Assembly (NCBI GenBank): GCA_964020085.1
Contig: CAXHUQ010000427.1
Coordinates: forward strand, 25,968-89,967
Direction: 5' to 3'
Source: Micromussa lordhowensis
Taxonomy: Eukaryota > Cnidaria > Anthozoa > Scleractinia > Lobophylliidae
DNA length: 64,000 bases
The notes under the pieces are model-generated. The model was not told the origin of the DNA and searched no databases. It saw nothing but the letters and a program-made list of their open reading frames with translations. Positions 1 to 12,200 of the stretch are shown one piece after another. Every line of letters begins with the position of its first letter. The first letter of the stretch is position 1. Made by a program: the position numbers and the translations under genes.

Positions 1-159
1 TAATACCACCAAAGCACTCCCGGGGTCGGTCCGGGTCCAAATGCGAAGTATCGGAGCTGCGCGAAATCTCCCACTATGCTAATCAGCCCGCAGATCCCCA
101 GGCGTGGCCGGCTGGCTGACTCGTTAGCCGAGCTTGACGCGTGTCGCAACTTGGCAAAC
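1..159. repeat. Satellite monomer A (159 bp), first copy
   Basis: This is the first half of the dimer, running from TAATACCACC to the TAATGGC that opens monomer B. It shares the order of blocks with B: a CACCAAAGCACTCC block, a GGTCCGGGTCC block, an ATGC(A/G)AAG block, GGAGCTGCGCGA, TCxCACTATGCTAA, TTAGCCGA and the CGCAACTTxGCAAAC end. A differs by about 25 extra bases after the CAGCCCG block, a GC-rich stretch containing CCCCAGGCGTGGCCGGC. Shared blocks in the same order show that A and B descend from one monomer. I infer that the 25 bp was gained in A or lost in B; the direction is not known. Confidence 0.9.
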
Positions 160-293
160 TAATGGCACCAAAGCACTCCTGGGGTGGGTCCGGGTCCACA
201 TGCAAAGTTTCGGAGCTGCGCGACATCTCGCACTATGCTAACCAGCCCGTTTGCTAATTAGCCGAACTTTGCGCGCGTCGCAACTTTGCAAAC
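160..293. repeat. Satellite monomer B (134 bp), first copy
   Basis: This is the second half of the dimer, from TAATGGCACC to the next TAATACC at 294. It carries the same blocks as A in the same order but lacks A's 25-bp GC-rich segment, having TTTGCTAATTAGCC in that place. The alternation A-B-A-B is strict except at four hybrid monomers further along. A and B are clearly diverged from each other while all A copies, and all B copies, are nearly identical. That pattern means the dimer, not the monomer, is the present unit of amplification. Confidence 0.9.
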
Positions 294-3200
294 TAATACC
301 ACCAAAGCACTCCCGGGGTCGGTCCGGGTCCAAATGCGAAGTATCGGAGCTGCGCGAAATCTCCCACTATGCTAATCAGCCCGCAGATCCCCAGGCGTGG
401 CCGGCTGGCTGACTCGTTAGCCGAGCTTGACGCGTGTCGCAACTTGGCAAACTAATGGCACCAAAGCACTCCTGGGGTGGGTCCGGGTCCACATGCAAAG
501 TTTCGGAGCTGCGCGACATCTCGCACTATGCTAACCAGCCCGTTTGCTAATTAGCCGAACTTTGCGCGCGTCGCAACTTTGCAAACTAATACCACCAAAG
601 CACTCCCGGGGTCGGTCCGGGTCCAAATGCGAAGTATCGGAGCTGCGCGAAATCTCCTACTATGCTAATCAGCCCGCAGATCCCCAGGCGTGGCCGGCTG
701 GCTGACTCGTTAGCCGAGCTTGACGCGTGTCGCAACTTGGCAAACTAATGGCACCAAAGCACTCCTGGGGTGGGTCCGGGTCCACATGCAAAGTTTCGGA
801 GCTGCGCGACATCTCGCACTATGCTAACCAGCCCGTTTGCTAATTAGCCGAACTTTGCGCGCGTCGCAACTTTGCAAACTAATACCACCAAAGCACTCCC
901 GGGGTCGGTCCGGGTCCAAATGCGAAGTATCGGAGCTGCGCGAAATCTCCCACTATGCTAATCAGCCCGCAGATCCCCAGGCGTGGCCGGCTGGCTGACT
1001 CGTTAGCCGAGCTTGACGCGTCTCGCAACTTGGCAAACTAATGGCACCAAAGCACTCCTGGGGTGGGTCCGGGTCCACATGCAAAGTTTCGGAGCTGCGC
1101 GACATCTCGCACTATGCTAACCAGCCCGTTTGCTAATTAGCCGAACTTTGCGCGCGTCGCAACTTTGCAAACTAATACCACCAAAGCACTCCCGGGGTCG
1201 GTCCGGGTCCAAATGCGAAGTATCGGAGCTGCGCGAAATCTCCCACTATGCTAATCAGCCCGCAGATCCCCAGGCGTGGCCGGCTGGCTGACTCGTTAGC
1301 CGAGCTTGACGCGTGTCGCAACTTGGCAAACTAATGGCACCAAAGCACTCCTGGGGTGGGTCCGGGTCCACATGCAAAGTTTCGGAGCTGCGCGACATCT
1401 CGCACTATGCTAACCAGCCCGTTTGCTAATTAGCCGAACTTTGCGCGCGTCGCAACTTTGCAAACTAATACCACCAAAGCACTCCCGGGGTCGGTCCGGG
1501 TCCAAATGCGAAGTATCGGAGCTGCGCGAAATCTCCCACTATGCTAATCAGCCCGCAGATCCCCAGGCGTGGCCGGCTGGCTGACTCGTTAGCCGAGCTT
1601 GACGCGTGTCGCAACTTGGCAAACTAATGGCACCAAAGCACTCCTGGGGTGGGTCCGGGTCCACATGCAAAGTTTCGGAGCTGCGCGACATCTCGCACTA
1701 TGCTAACCAGCCCGTTTGCTAATTAGCCGAACTTTGCGCGCGTCGCAACTTTGCAAACTAATACCACCAAAGCACTCCCGGGGTCGGTCCGGGTCCAAAT
1801 GCGAAGTATCGGAGCTGCGCGAAATCTCCCACTATGCTAATCAGCCCGCAGATCCCCAGGCGTGGCCGGCTGGCTGACTCGTTAGCCGAGCTTGACGCGT
1901 GTCGCAACTTGGCAAACTAATGGCACCAAAGCACTCCTGGGGTGGGTCCGGGTCCACATGCAAAGTTTCGGAGCTGCGCGACATCTCGCACTATGCTAAC
2001 CAGCCCGTTTGCTAATTAGCCGAACTTTGCGCGCGTCGCAACTTTGCAAACTAATACCACCAAAGCACTCCCGGGGTCGGTCCGGGTCCAAATGCGAAGT
2101 ATCGGAGCTGCGCGAAATCTCCCACTATGCTAATCAGCCCGCAGATCCCCAGGCGTGGCCGGCTGGCTGACTCGTTAGCCGAGCTTGACGCGTGTCGCAA
2201 CTTGGCAAACTAATGGCACCAAAGCACTCCTGGGGTGGGTCCGGGTCCACATGCAAAGTTTCGGAGCTGCGCGACATCTCGCACTATGCTAACCAGCCCG
2301 TTTGCTAATTAGCCGAACTTTGCGCGCGTCGCAACTTTGCAAACTAATACCACCAAAGCACTCCCGGGGTCGGTCCGGGTCCAAATGCGAAGTATCGGAG
2401 CTGCGCGAAATCTCCCACTATGCTAATCAGCCCGCAGATCCCCAGGCGTGGCCGGCTGGCTGACTCGTTAGCCGAGCTTGACGCGTGTCGCAACTTGGCA
2501 AACTAATGGCACCAAAGCACTCCTGGGGTGGGTCCGGGTCCACATGCAAAGTTTCGGAGCTGCGCAAACATCTCGCACTATGCTAACCAGCCCGTTTGCT
2601 AATTAGCCGAACTTTGCGCGCGTCGCAACTTTGCAAACTAATACCACCAAAGCACTCCCGGGGTCGGTCCGGGTCCAAATGCGAAGTATCGGAGCTGCGC
2701 GAAATCTCCCACTATGCTAATCAGCCCGCAGATCCCCAGGCGTGGCCGGCTGGCTGACTCGTTAGCCGAGCTTGACGCGTGTCGCAACTTGGCAAACTAA
2801 TGGCACCAAAGCACTCCTGGGGTGGGTCCGGGTCCACATGCAAAGTTTCGGAGCTGCGCGACATCTCGCACTATGCTAACCAGCCCGTTTGCTAATTAGC
2901 CGAATTTTGCGCGCGTCGCAACTTTGCAAACTAATACCACCAAAGCACTCCCGGGGTCGGTCCGGGTCCAAATGCGAAGTATCGGAGCTGCGCGAAATCT
3001 CCCACTATGCTAATCAGCCCGCAGATCCCCAGGCGTGGCCGGCTGGCTGACTCGTTAGCCGAGCTTGACGCGTGTCGCAACTTGGCAAACTAATGGCACC
3101 AAAGCACTCCTGGGGTGGGTCCGGGTCCACATGCAAAGTTTCGGAGCTGCGCGACATCTCGCACTATGCTAACCAGCCCGTTTGCTAATTAGCCGAACTT

Positions 3201-6200
3201 TGCGCGCGTCGCAACTTTGCAAACTAATACCACCAAAGCACTCCCGGGGTTGGTCCGGGTCCAAATGCGAAGTATCGGAGCTGCGCGAAATCTCCCACTA
3301 TGCTAATCAGCCCGCAGATCCCCAGGCGTGGCCGGCTGGCTGACTCGTTAGCCGAGCTTGACGCGTGTCGCAACTTGGCAAACTAATGGCACCAAAGCAC
3401 TCCTGGGGTGGGTCCGGGTCCACATGCAAAGTTTCGGAGCTGCGCGACATCTCGCACTATGCTAACCAGCCCGTTTGCTAATTAGCCGAACTTTGCGCGC
3501 GTCGCAACTTTGCAAACTAATACCACCAAAGCACTCCCGGGGTCGGTCCGGGTCCAAATGCGAAGTATCGGAGCTGCGCGAAATCTCCCACTATGCTAAT
3601 CACCCCGCAGATCCCCAGGCGTGGCCGGCTGGCTGACTCGTTAGCCGAGCTTGACGCGTGTCGCAACTTGGCAAACTAATGGCACCAAAGCACTCCTGGG
3701 GTGGGTCCGGGTCCACATGCAAAGTTTCGGAGCTGCGCGACATCTCGCACTATGCTAACCAGCCCGTTTGCTAATTAGCCGAACTTTGCGCGCGTCGCAA
3801 CTTTGCAAACTAATACCACCAAAGCACTCCCGGGGTCGGTCCGGGTCCAAATGCGAAGTATCGGAGCTGCGCGAAATCTCCCACTATGCTAATCAGCCCG
3901 CAGATCCCCAGGCGTGGCCGGCTGGCTGACTCGTTAGCCGAGCTTGACGCGTGTCACAACTTGGCAAACTAATGGCACCAAAGCACTCCTGGGGTGGGTC
4001 CGGGTCCACATGCAAAGTTTCGGAGCTGCGCGACATCTCGCACTATGCTAACCAGCCCGTTTGCTAATTAGCCGAACTTTGCGCGCGTCGCAACTTTGCA
4101 AACTAATACCACCAAAGCACTCCCGGGGTCGGTCCGGGTCCAAATGCGAAGTATCGGAGCTGCGCGAAATCTCCCACTATGCTAATCAGCCCGCAGATCC
4201 CCAGGCGTGGCCGGCTGGCTGACTCGTTAGCCGAGCTTGACGCGTGTCACAACTTGGCAAACTAATGGCACCAAAGCACTCCTGGGGTGGGTCCGGGTCC
4301 ACATGCAAAGTTTCGGAGCTGCGCGACATCTCGCACTATGCTAACCAGCCCGTTTGCTAATTAGCCGAACTTTGCGCGCGTCGCAACTTTGCAAACTAAT
4401 ACCACCAAAGCACTCCCGGGGTCGGTCCGGGTCCAAATGCGAAGTATCGGAGCTGCGGGAAATCTCCCACTATGCTAATCAGCCCGCAGATCCCCAGGCG
4501 TGGCCGGCTGGCTGACTCGTTAGCCGAGCTTGACGCGTGTCGCAACTTGGCAAACTAATGGCACCAAAGCACTCCTGGGGTGGGTCCGGGTCCACATGCA
4601 AAGTTTCGGAGCTGCGCGACATCTCGCACTATGCTAACCAGCCCGTTTGCTAATTAGCCGAACTTTGCGCACGTCGCAACTTTGCAAACTAATACCACCA
4701 AAGCAGTCCCGGGGTCGGTCCGGGTCCAAATGCGAAGTATCGGAGCTGCGCGAAATCTCCCACTATGCTAATCAGCCCGCAGATCCCCAGGCGTGGCCGG
4801 CTGGCTGACTCGTTAGCCGAGCTTGACGCGTGTCGCAACTTGGCAAACTAATGGCACCAAAGCACTCCTGGGGTGGGTCCGGGTCCACATGCAAAGTTTC
4901 GGAGCTGCGCGACATCTCGCACTATGCTAACCAGCCCGTTTGCTAATTAGCCGAACTTTGCGCGCGTCGCAACTTTGCAAACTAATACCACCAAAGCACT
5001 CCCGGGGTCGGTCCGGGTCCAAATGCGAAGTATCGGAGCTGCGCGAAATCTCCCACTATGCTAATCAGCCCGCAGATCCCCAGGCGTGGCCGGCTGGCTG
5101 ACTCGTTAGCCGAGCTTGACGCGTGTCGCAACTTGGCAAACTAATGGCACCAAAGCACTCCTGGGGTGGGTCCGGGTCCACATGCAAAGTTTCGGAGCTG
5201 CGCGACATCTCGCACTATGCTAACCAGCCCGTTTGCTAATTAGCCGAACTTTGCGCGCGTCGCAACTTTGCAAACTAATACCACCAAAGCAGTCCCGGGG
5301 TCGGTCCGGGTCCAAATGCGAAGTATCGGAGCTGCGCGAAATCTCCCACTATGCTAATCAGCCCGCAGATCCCCAGGCGTGGCCGGCTGGCTGACTCGTT
5401 AGCCGAGCTTGACGCGTGTCGCAACTTGGCAAACTAATGGCACCAAAGCACTCCTGGGGTGGGTCCGGGTCCACATGCAAAGTTTCGGAGCTGCGCGACA
5501 TCTCGCACTATGCTAACCAGCCCGTTTGCTAATTAGCCGAACTTTGCGCGCGTCGCAACTTTGCAAACTAATACCACCAAAGCACTCCCGGGGTCGGTCC
5601 GGGTCCAAATGCGAAGTATCGGAGCTGCGCGAAATCTCCCACTATGCTAATCAGCCCGCAGATCCCCAGGCGTGGCCGGCTGGCTGACTCGTTAGCCGAG
5701 CTTGACGCGTGTCGCAACTTGGCAAACTAATGGCACCAAAGCACTCCTGGGGTGGGTCCGGGTCCACATGCAAAGTTTCGGAGCTGCGCGACATCTCGCA
5801 CTATGCTAACCAGCCCGTTTGCTAATTAGCCGAACTTTGCGCGCGTCGCAACTTTGCAAACTAATACCACCAAAGCACTCCCGGGGTCGGTCCGGGTCCA
5901 AATGCGAAGTATCGGAGCTGCGCGAAATCTCCCACTATGCTAATCAGCCCGCAGATCCCCAGGCGTGGCCGGCTGGCTGACTCGTTAGCCGAGCTTGACG
6001 CGTGTCGCAACTTGGCAAACTAATGGCACCAAAGCACTCCTGGGGTGGGTCCGGGTCCACATGCAAAGTTTCGGAGCTGCGCGACATCTCGCACTATGCT
6101 AACCAGCCCGTTTGCTAATTAGCCGAACTTTGCGCGCGTCGCAACTTTGCAAACTAATACCACCAAAGCACTCCCGGGGTCGGTCCGGGTCCAAATGCGA

Positions 6201-9200
6201 AGTATCGGAGCTGCGCGAAATCTCCCACTATGCTAATCAGCCCGCAGATCCCCAGGCGTGGCCGGCTGGCTGACTCGTTAGCCGAGCTTGACGCGTGTCG
6301 CAACTTGGCAAACTAATGGCACCAAAGCACTCCTGGGGTGGGTCCGGGTCCACATGCAAAGTTTCGGAGCTGCGCGACATCTCGCACTATGCTAACCAGC
6401 CCGTTTGCTAATTAGCCGAACTTTGCGCGCGTCGCAACTTTGCAAACTAATACCACCAAAGCACTCCCGGGGTCGGTCCGGGTCCAAATGCGAAGTATCG
6501 GAGCTGCGCGAAATCTCCCACTATGCTAATCAGCCCGCAGATCCCCAGGCGTGGCCGGCTGGCTGACTCGTTAGCCGAGCTTGACGCGTGTCGCAACTTG
6601 GCAAACTAATGGCACCAAAGCACTCCTGGGGTGGGTCCGGGTCCACATGCAAAGTTTCGGAGCTGCGCGACATCTCGCACTATGCTAACCAGCCCGTTTG
6701 CTAATTAGCCGAACTTTGCGCGCGTCGCAACTTTGCAAACTAATACCACCAAAGCACTCCCGGGGTCGGTCCGGGTCCAAATGCGAAGTATCGGAGCTGC
6801 GCGAAATCTCCCACTATGCTAATCAGCCCGCAGATCCCCAGGCGTGGCCGGCTGGCTGACTCGTTAGCCGAGCTTGACGCGTGTCGCAACTTGGCAAACT
6901 AATGGCACCAAAGCACTCCTGGGGTGGGTCCGGGTCCACATGCAAAGTTTCGGAGCTGCGCGACATCTCGCACTATGCTAACCAGCCCGTTTGCTAATTA
7001 GCCGAACTTTGCGCGCGTCGCAACTTTGCAAACTAATACCACCAAAGCACTCCCGGGGTCGGTCCGGGTCCAAATGCGAAGTATCGGAGCTGCGCGAAAT
7101 CTCCCACTATGCTAATCAGCCCGCAGATCCCCAGGCGTGGCCGGCTGGCTGACTCGTTAGCCGAGCTTGACGCGTGTCGCAACTTGGCAAACTAATGGCA
7201 CCAAAGCACTCCTGGGGTGGGTCCGGGTCCACATGCAAAGTTTCGGAGCTGCGCGACATCTCGCACTATGCTAACCAGCCCGTTTGCTAATTAGCCGAAC
7301 TTTGCGCGCGTCGCAACTTTGCAAACTAATACCACCAAAGCACTCCCGGGGTCGGTCCGGGTCCAAATGCGAAGTATCGGAGCTGCGCGAAATCTCCCAC
7401 TATGCTAATCAGCCCGCAGATCCCCAGGCGTGGCCGGCTGGCTGACTCGTTAGCCGAGCTTGACGCGTGTCGCAACTTGGCAAACTAATGGCACCAAAGC
7501 ACTCCTGGGGTGGGTCCGGGTCCACATGCAAAGTTTCGGAGCTGCGCGACATCTCGCACTATGCTAACCAGCCCGTTTGCTAATTAGCCGAACTTTGCGC
7601 GCGTCGCAACTTTGCAAACTAATACCACCAAAGCACTCCCGGGGTCGGTCCGGGTCCAAATGCGAAGTATCGGAGCTGCGCGAAATCTCCCACTATGCTA
7701 ATCAGCCCGCAGATCCCCAGGCGTGGCCGGCTGGCTGACTCGTTAGCCGAGCTTGACGCGTGTCGCAACTTGGCAAACTAATGGCACCAAAGCACTCCTG
7801 GGGTGGGTCCGGGTCCACATGCAAAGTTTCGGAGCTGCGCGACATCTCGCACTATGCTAACCAGCCCGTTTGCTAATTAGCCGAACTTTGCGCGCGTCGC
7901 AACTTTGCAAACTAATACCACCAAAGCACTCCCGGGGTCGGTCCGGGTCCAAATGCGAAGTATCGGAGCTGCGCGAAATCTCCCACTATGCTAATCAGCC
8001 CGCAGATCCCCAGGCGTGGCCAGCTGGCTGACTCGTTAGCCGAGCTTGACGCGTGTCGCAACTTGGCAAACTAATGGCACCAAAGCACTCCTGGGGTGGG
8101 TCCGGGTCCACATGCAAAGTTTCGGAGCTGCGCGACATCTCGCACTATGCTAACCAGCCCGTTTGCTAATTAGCCGAACTTTGCGCGCGTCGCAACTTTG
8201 CAAACTAATACCACCAAAGCACTCCCGGGGTCGGTCCGGGTCCAAATGCGAAGTATCGGAGCTGCGCGAAATCTCCCACTATGCTAATCAGCCCGCAGAT
8301 CCCCAGGCGTGGCCGGCTGGCTGACTCGTTAGCCGAGCTTGACGCGTGTCGCAACTTGGCAAACTAATGGCACCAAAGCACTCCTGGGGTGGGTCCGGGT
8401 CCACATGCAAAGTTTCGGAGCTGCGCGACATCTCGCACTATGCTAACCAGCCCGTTTGCTAATTAGCCGAACTTTGCGCGCGTCGCAACTTTGCAAACTA
8501 ATACCACCAAAGCACTCCCGGGGTCGGTCCGGGTCCAAATGCGAAGTATCGGAGCTGCGCGAAATCTCCCACTATGCTAATCAGCCCGCAGATCCCCAGG
8601 CGTGGCCGGCTGGCTGACTCGTTAGCCGAGCTTGACGCGTGTCGCAACTTGGCAAACTAATGGCACCAAAGCACTCCTGGGGTGGGTCCGGGTCCACATG
8701 CAAAGTTTCGGAGCTGCGCGACATCTCGCACTATGCTAACCAGCCCGTTTGCTAATTAGCCGAACTTTGCGCGCGTCGCAACTTTGCAAACTAATACCAC
8801 CAAAGCACTCCCGGGGTCGGTCCGGGTCCAAATGCGAAGTATCGGAGCTGCGCGAAATCTCCCACTATGCTAATCAGCCCGCAGATCCCCAGGCGTGGCC
8901 GGCTGGCTGACTCGTTAGCCGAGCTTGACGCGTGTCGCAACTTGGCAAACTAATGGCACCAAAGCACTCCTGGGGTGGGTCCGGGTCCACATGCAAAGTT
9001 TCGGAGCTGCGCGACATCTCGCACTATGCTAACCAGCCCGTTTGCTAATTAGCCGAACTTTGCGCGCGTCGCAACTTTGCAAACTAATACCACCAAATCA
9101 CTCCCGGGGTCGGTCCGGGTCCAAATGCGAAGTATCGGAGCTGCGCGAAATCTCCCACTATGCTAATCAGCCCGCAGATCCCCAGGCGTGGCCGGCTGGC

Positions 9201-12200
9201 TGACTCGTTAGCCGAGCTTGACCCGTGTCGCAACTTGGCAAACTAATGGCACCAAAGCACTCCTGGGGTGGGTCCGGGTCCACATGCAAAGTTTCGGAGC
9301 TGCGCGACATCTCGCACTATGCTAACCAGCCCGTTTGCTAATTAGCCGAACTTTGCGCGCGTCGCAACTTTGCAAACTAATACCACCAAAGCACTCCCGG
9401 GGTCGGTCCCGGTCCAAATGCGAAGTATCGGAGCTGCGCGAAATCTCCCACTATGCTAATCAGCCCGCAGATCCCCAGGCGTGGCCGGCTGGCTGACTCG
9501 TTAGCCGAGCTTGACGCGTGTCGCAACTTGGCAAACTAATGGCACCAAAGCACTCCTGGGGTGGGTCCGGGTCCACATGCAAAGTTTCGGAGCTGCGCGA
9601 CATCTCGCACTATGCTAACCAGCCCGTTTGCTAATTAGCCGAACTTTGCGCGCGTCGCAACTTTGCAAACTAATACCACCAAAGCACTCCCGGGGTCGGT
9701 CCGGGTCCAAATGCGAAGTATCGGAGCTGCGCGAAATCTCCCACTATGCTAATCAGCCCGCAGATCCCCAGGCGTGGCCGGCTGGCTGACTCGTTAGCCG
9801 AGCTTGACGCGTGTCGCAACTTGGCAAACTAATGGCACCAAAGCACTCCTGGGGTGGGTCCGGGTCCACATGCAAAGTTTCGGAGCTGCGCGACATCTCG
9901 CACTATGCTAACCAGCCCGTTTGCTAATTAGCCGAACTTTGCGCGCGTCGCAACTTTGCAAACTAATACCACCAAAGCACTCCCGGGGTCGGTCCGGGTC
10001 CAAATGCGAAGTATCGGAGCTGCGCGAAATCTCCCACTATGCTAATCAGCCCGCAGATCCCCAGGCGTGGCCGGCTGGCTGACTCGTTAGCCGAGCTTGA
10101 CGCGTGTCGCAACTTGGCAAACTAATGGCACCAAAGCACTCCTGGGGTGGGTCCGGGTCCACATGCAAAGTTTCGGAGCTGCGCGACATCTCGCACTATG
10201 CTAACCAGCCCGTTTGCTAATTAGCCGAACTTTGCGCGCGTCGCAACTTTGCAAACTAATACCACCAAAGCACTCCCGGGGTCGGTCCGGGTCCAAATGC
10301 GAAGTATCGGAGCTGCGCGAAATCTCCCACTATGCTAATCAGCCCGCAGATCCCCAGGCGTGGCCAGCTGGCTGACTCGTTAGCCGAGCTTGACGCGTGT
10401 TGCAACTTGGCAAACTAATGGCACCAAAGCACTCCTGGGGTGGGTCCGGGTCCACATGCAAAGTTTCGGAGCTGCGCGACATCTCGCACTATGCTAACCA
10501 GCCCGTTTGCTAATTAGCCGAACTTTGCGCGCGTCGCAACTTTGCAAACTAATACCACCAAAGCACTCCCGGGGTCGGTCCGGGTCCAAATGCGAAGTAT
10601 CGGAGCTGCGCGAAATCTCCCACTATGCTAATCAGCCCGCAGATCCCCAGGCGTGGCCGGCTGGCTGACTCGTTAGCCGAGCTTGACGCGTGTCGCAACT
10701 TGGCAAACTAATGGCACCAAAGCACTCCTGGGGTGGGTCCGGGTCCACATGCAAAGTTTCGGAGCTGCGCGACATCTCGCACTATGCTAACCAGCCCGTT
10801 TGCTAATTAGCCGAACTTTGCGCGCGTCGCAACTTTGCAAACTAATACCACCAAAGCACTCCCGGGGTCGGTCCGGGTCCAAATGCGAAGTATCGGAGCT
10901 GCGCGAAATCTCCCACTATGCTAATCAGCCCGCAGATCCCCAGGCGTGGCCGGCTGGCTGACTCGTTAGCCGAGCTTGACGCGTGTCGCAACTTGGCAAA
11001 CTAATGGCACCAAAGCACTCCTGGGGTGGGTCCGGGTCCACATGCAAAGTTTCGGAGCTGCGCGACATCTCGCACTATGCTAACCAGCCCGTTTGCTAAT
11101 TAGCCGAACTTTGCGCGTGTCGCAACTTTGCAAACTAATACCACCAAAGCACTCCCGGGGTCGGTCCGGGTCCAAATGCGAAGTATCGGAGCTGCGCGAA
11201 ATCTCCCACTATGCTAATCAGCCCGCAGATCCCCAGGCGTGGCCGGCTGGCTGACTCGTTAGCCGAGCTTGACGCGTGTCGCAACTTGGCAAACTAATGG
11301 CACCAAAGCACTCCTGGGGTGGGTCCGGGTCCACATGCAAAGTTTCGGAGCTGCGCGACATCTCGCACTATGCTAACCAGCCCGTTTGCTAATTAGCCGA
11401 ACTTTGCGCGCGTCGCAACTTTGCAAACTAATACCACCAAAGCACTCCCGGGGTCGGTCCGGGTCCAAATGCGAAGTATCGGAGCTGCGCGAAATCTCCT
11501 ACTATGCTAATCAGCCCGCAGATCCCCAGGCGTGGCCGGCTGGCTGACTCGTTAGCCGAGCTTGACGCGTGTCGCAACTTGGCAAACTAATGGCACCAAA
11601 GCACTCCTGGGGTGGGTCCGGGTCCACATGCAAAGTTTCGGAGCTGCGCGACATCTCGCACTATGCTAACCAGCCCGTTTGCTAATTAGCCGAACTTTGC
11701 GCGCGTCGCAACTTTGCAAACTAATACCACCAAAGCACTCCCGGGGTCGGTCCGGGTCCAAATGCGAAGTATCGGAGCTGCGCGAAATCTCCCACTATGC
11801 TAATCAGCCCGCAGATCCCCAGGCGTGGCCGGCTGGCTGACTCGTTAGCCGAGCTTGACGCGTGTCGCAACTTGGCAAACTAATGGCACCAAAGCACTCC
11901 TGGGGTGGGTCCGGGTCCACATGCAAAGTTTCGGAGCTGCGCGACATCTCGCACTATGCTAACCAGCCCGTTTGCTAATTAGCCGAACTTTGCGCGCGTC
12001 GCAACTTTGCAAACTAATACCACCAAAGCACTCCCGGGGTCGGTCCGGGTCCAAATGCGAAGTATCGGAGCTGCGCGAAATCTCCCACTATGCTAATCAG
12101 CCCGCAGATCCCCAGGCGTGGCCGGCTGGCTGACTCGTTAGCCGAGCTTGACGCGTGTCGCAACTTGGCAAACTAATGGCACCAAAGCACTCCTGGGGTG

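Noticed and set aside
1..293. 5S rRNA or snRNA tandem gene unit
   Set aside because: ATACCACC and GGGTCGG..CCGG recall parts of 5S rRNA, but spacing is wrong and the rest does not match. No Sm site or terminator is seen.
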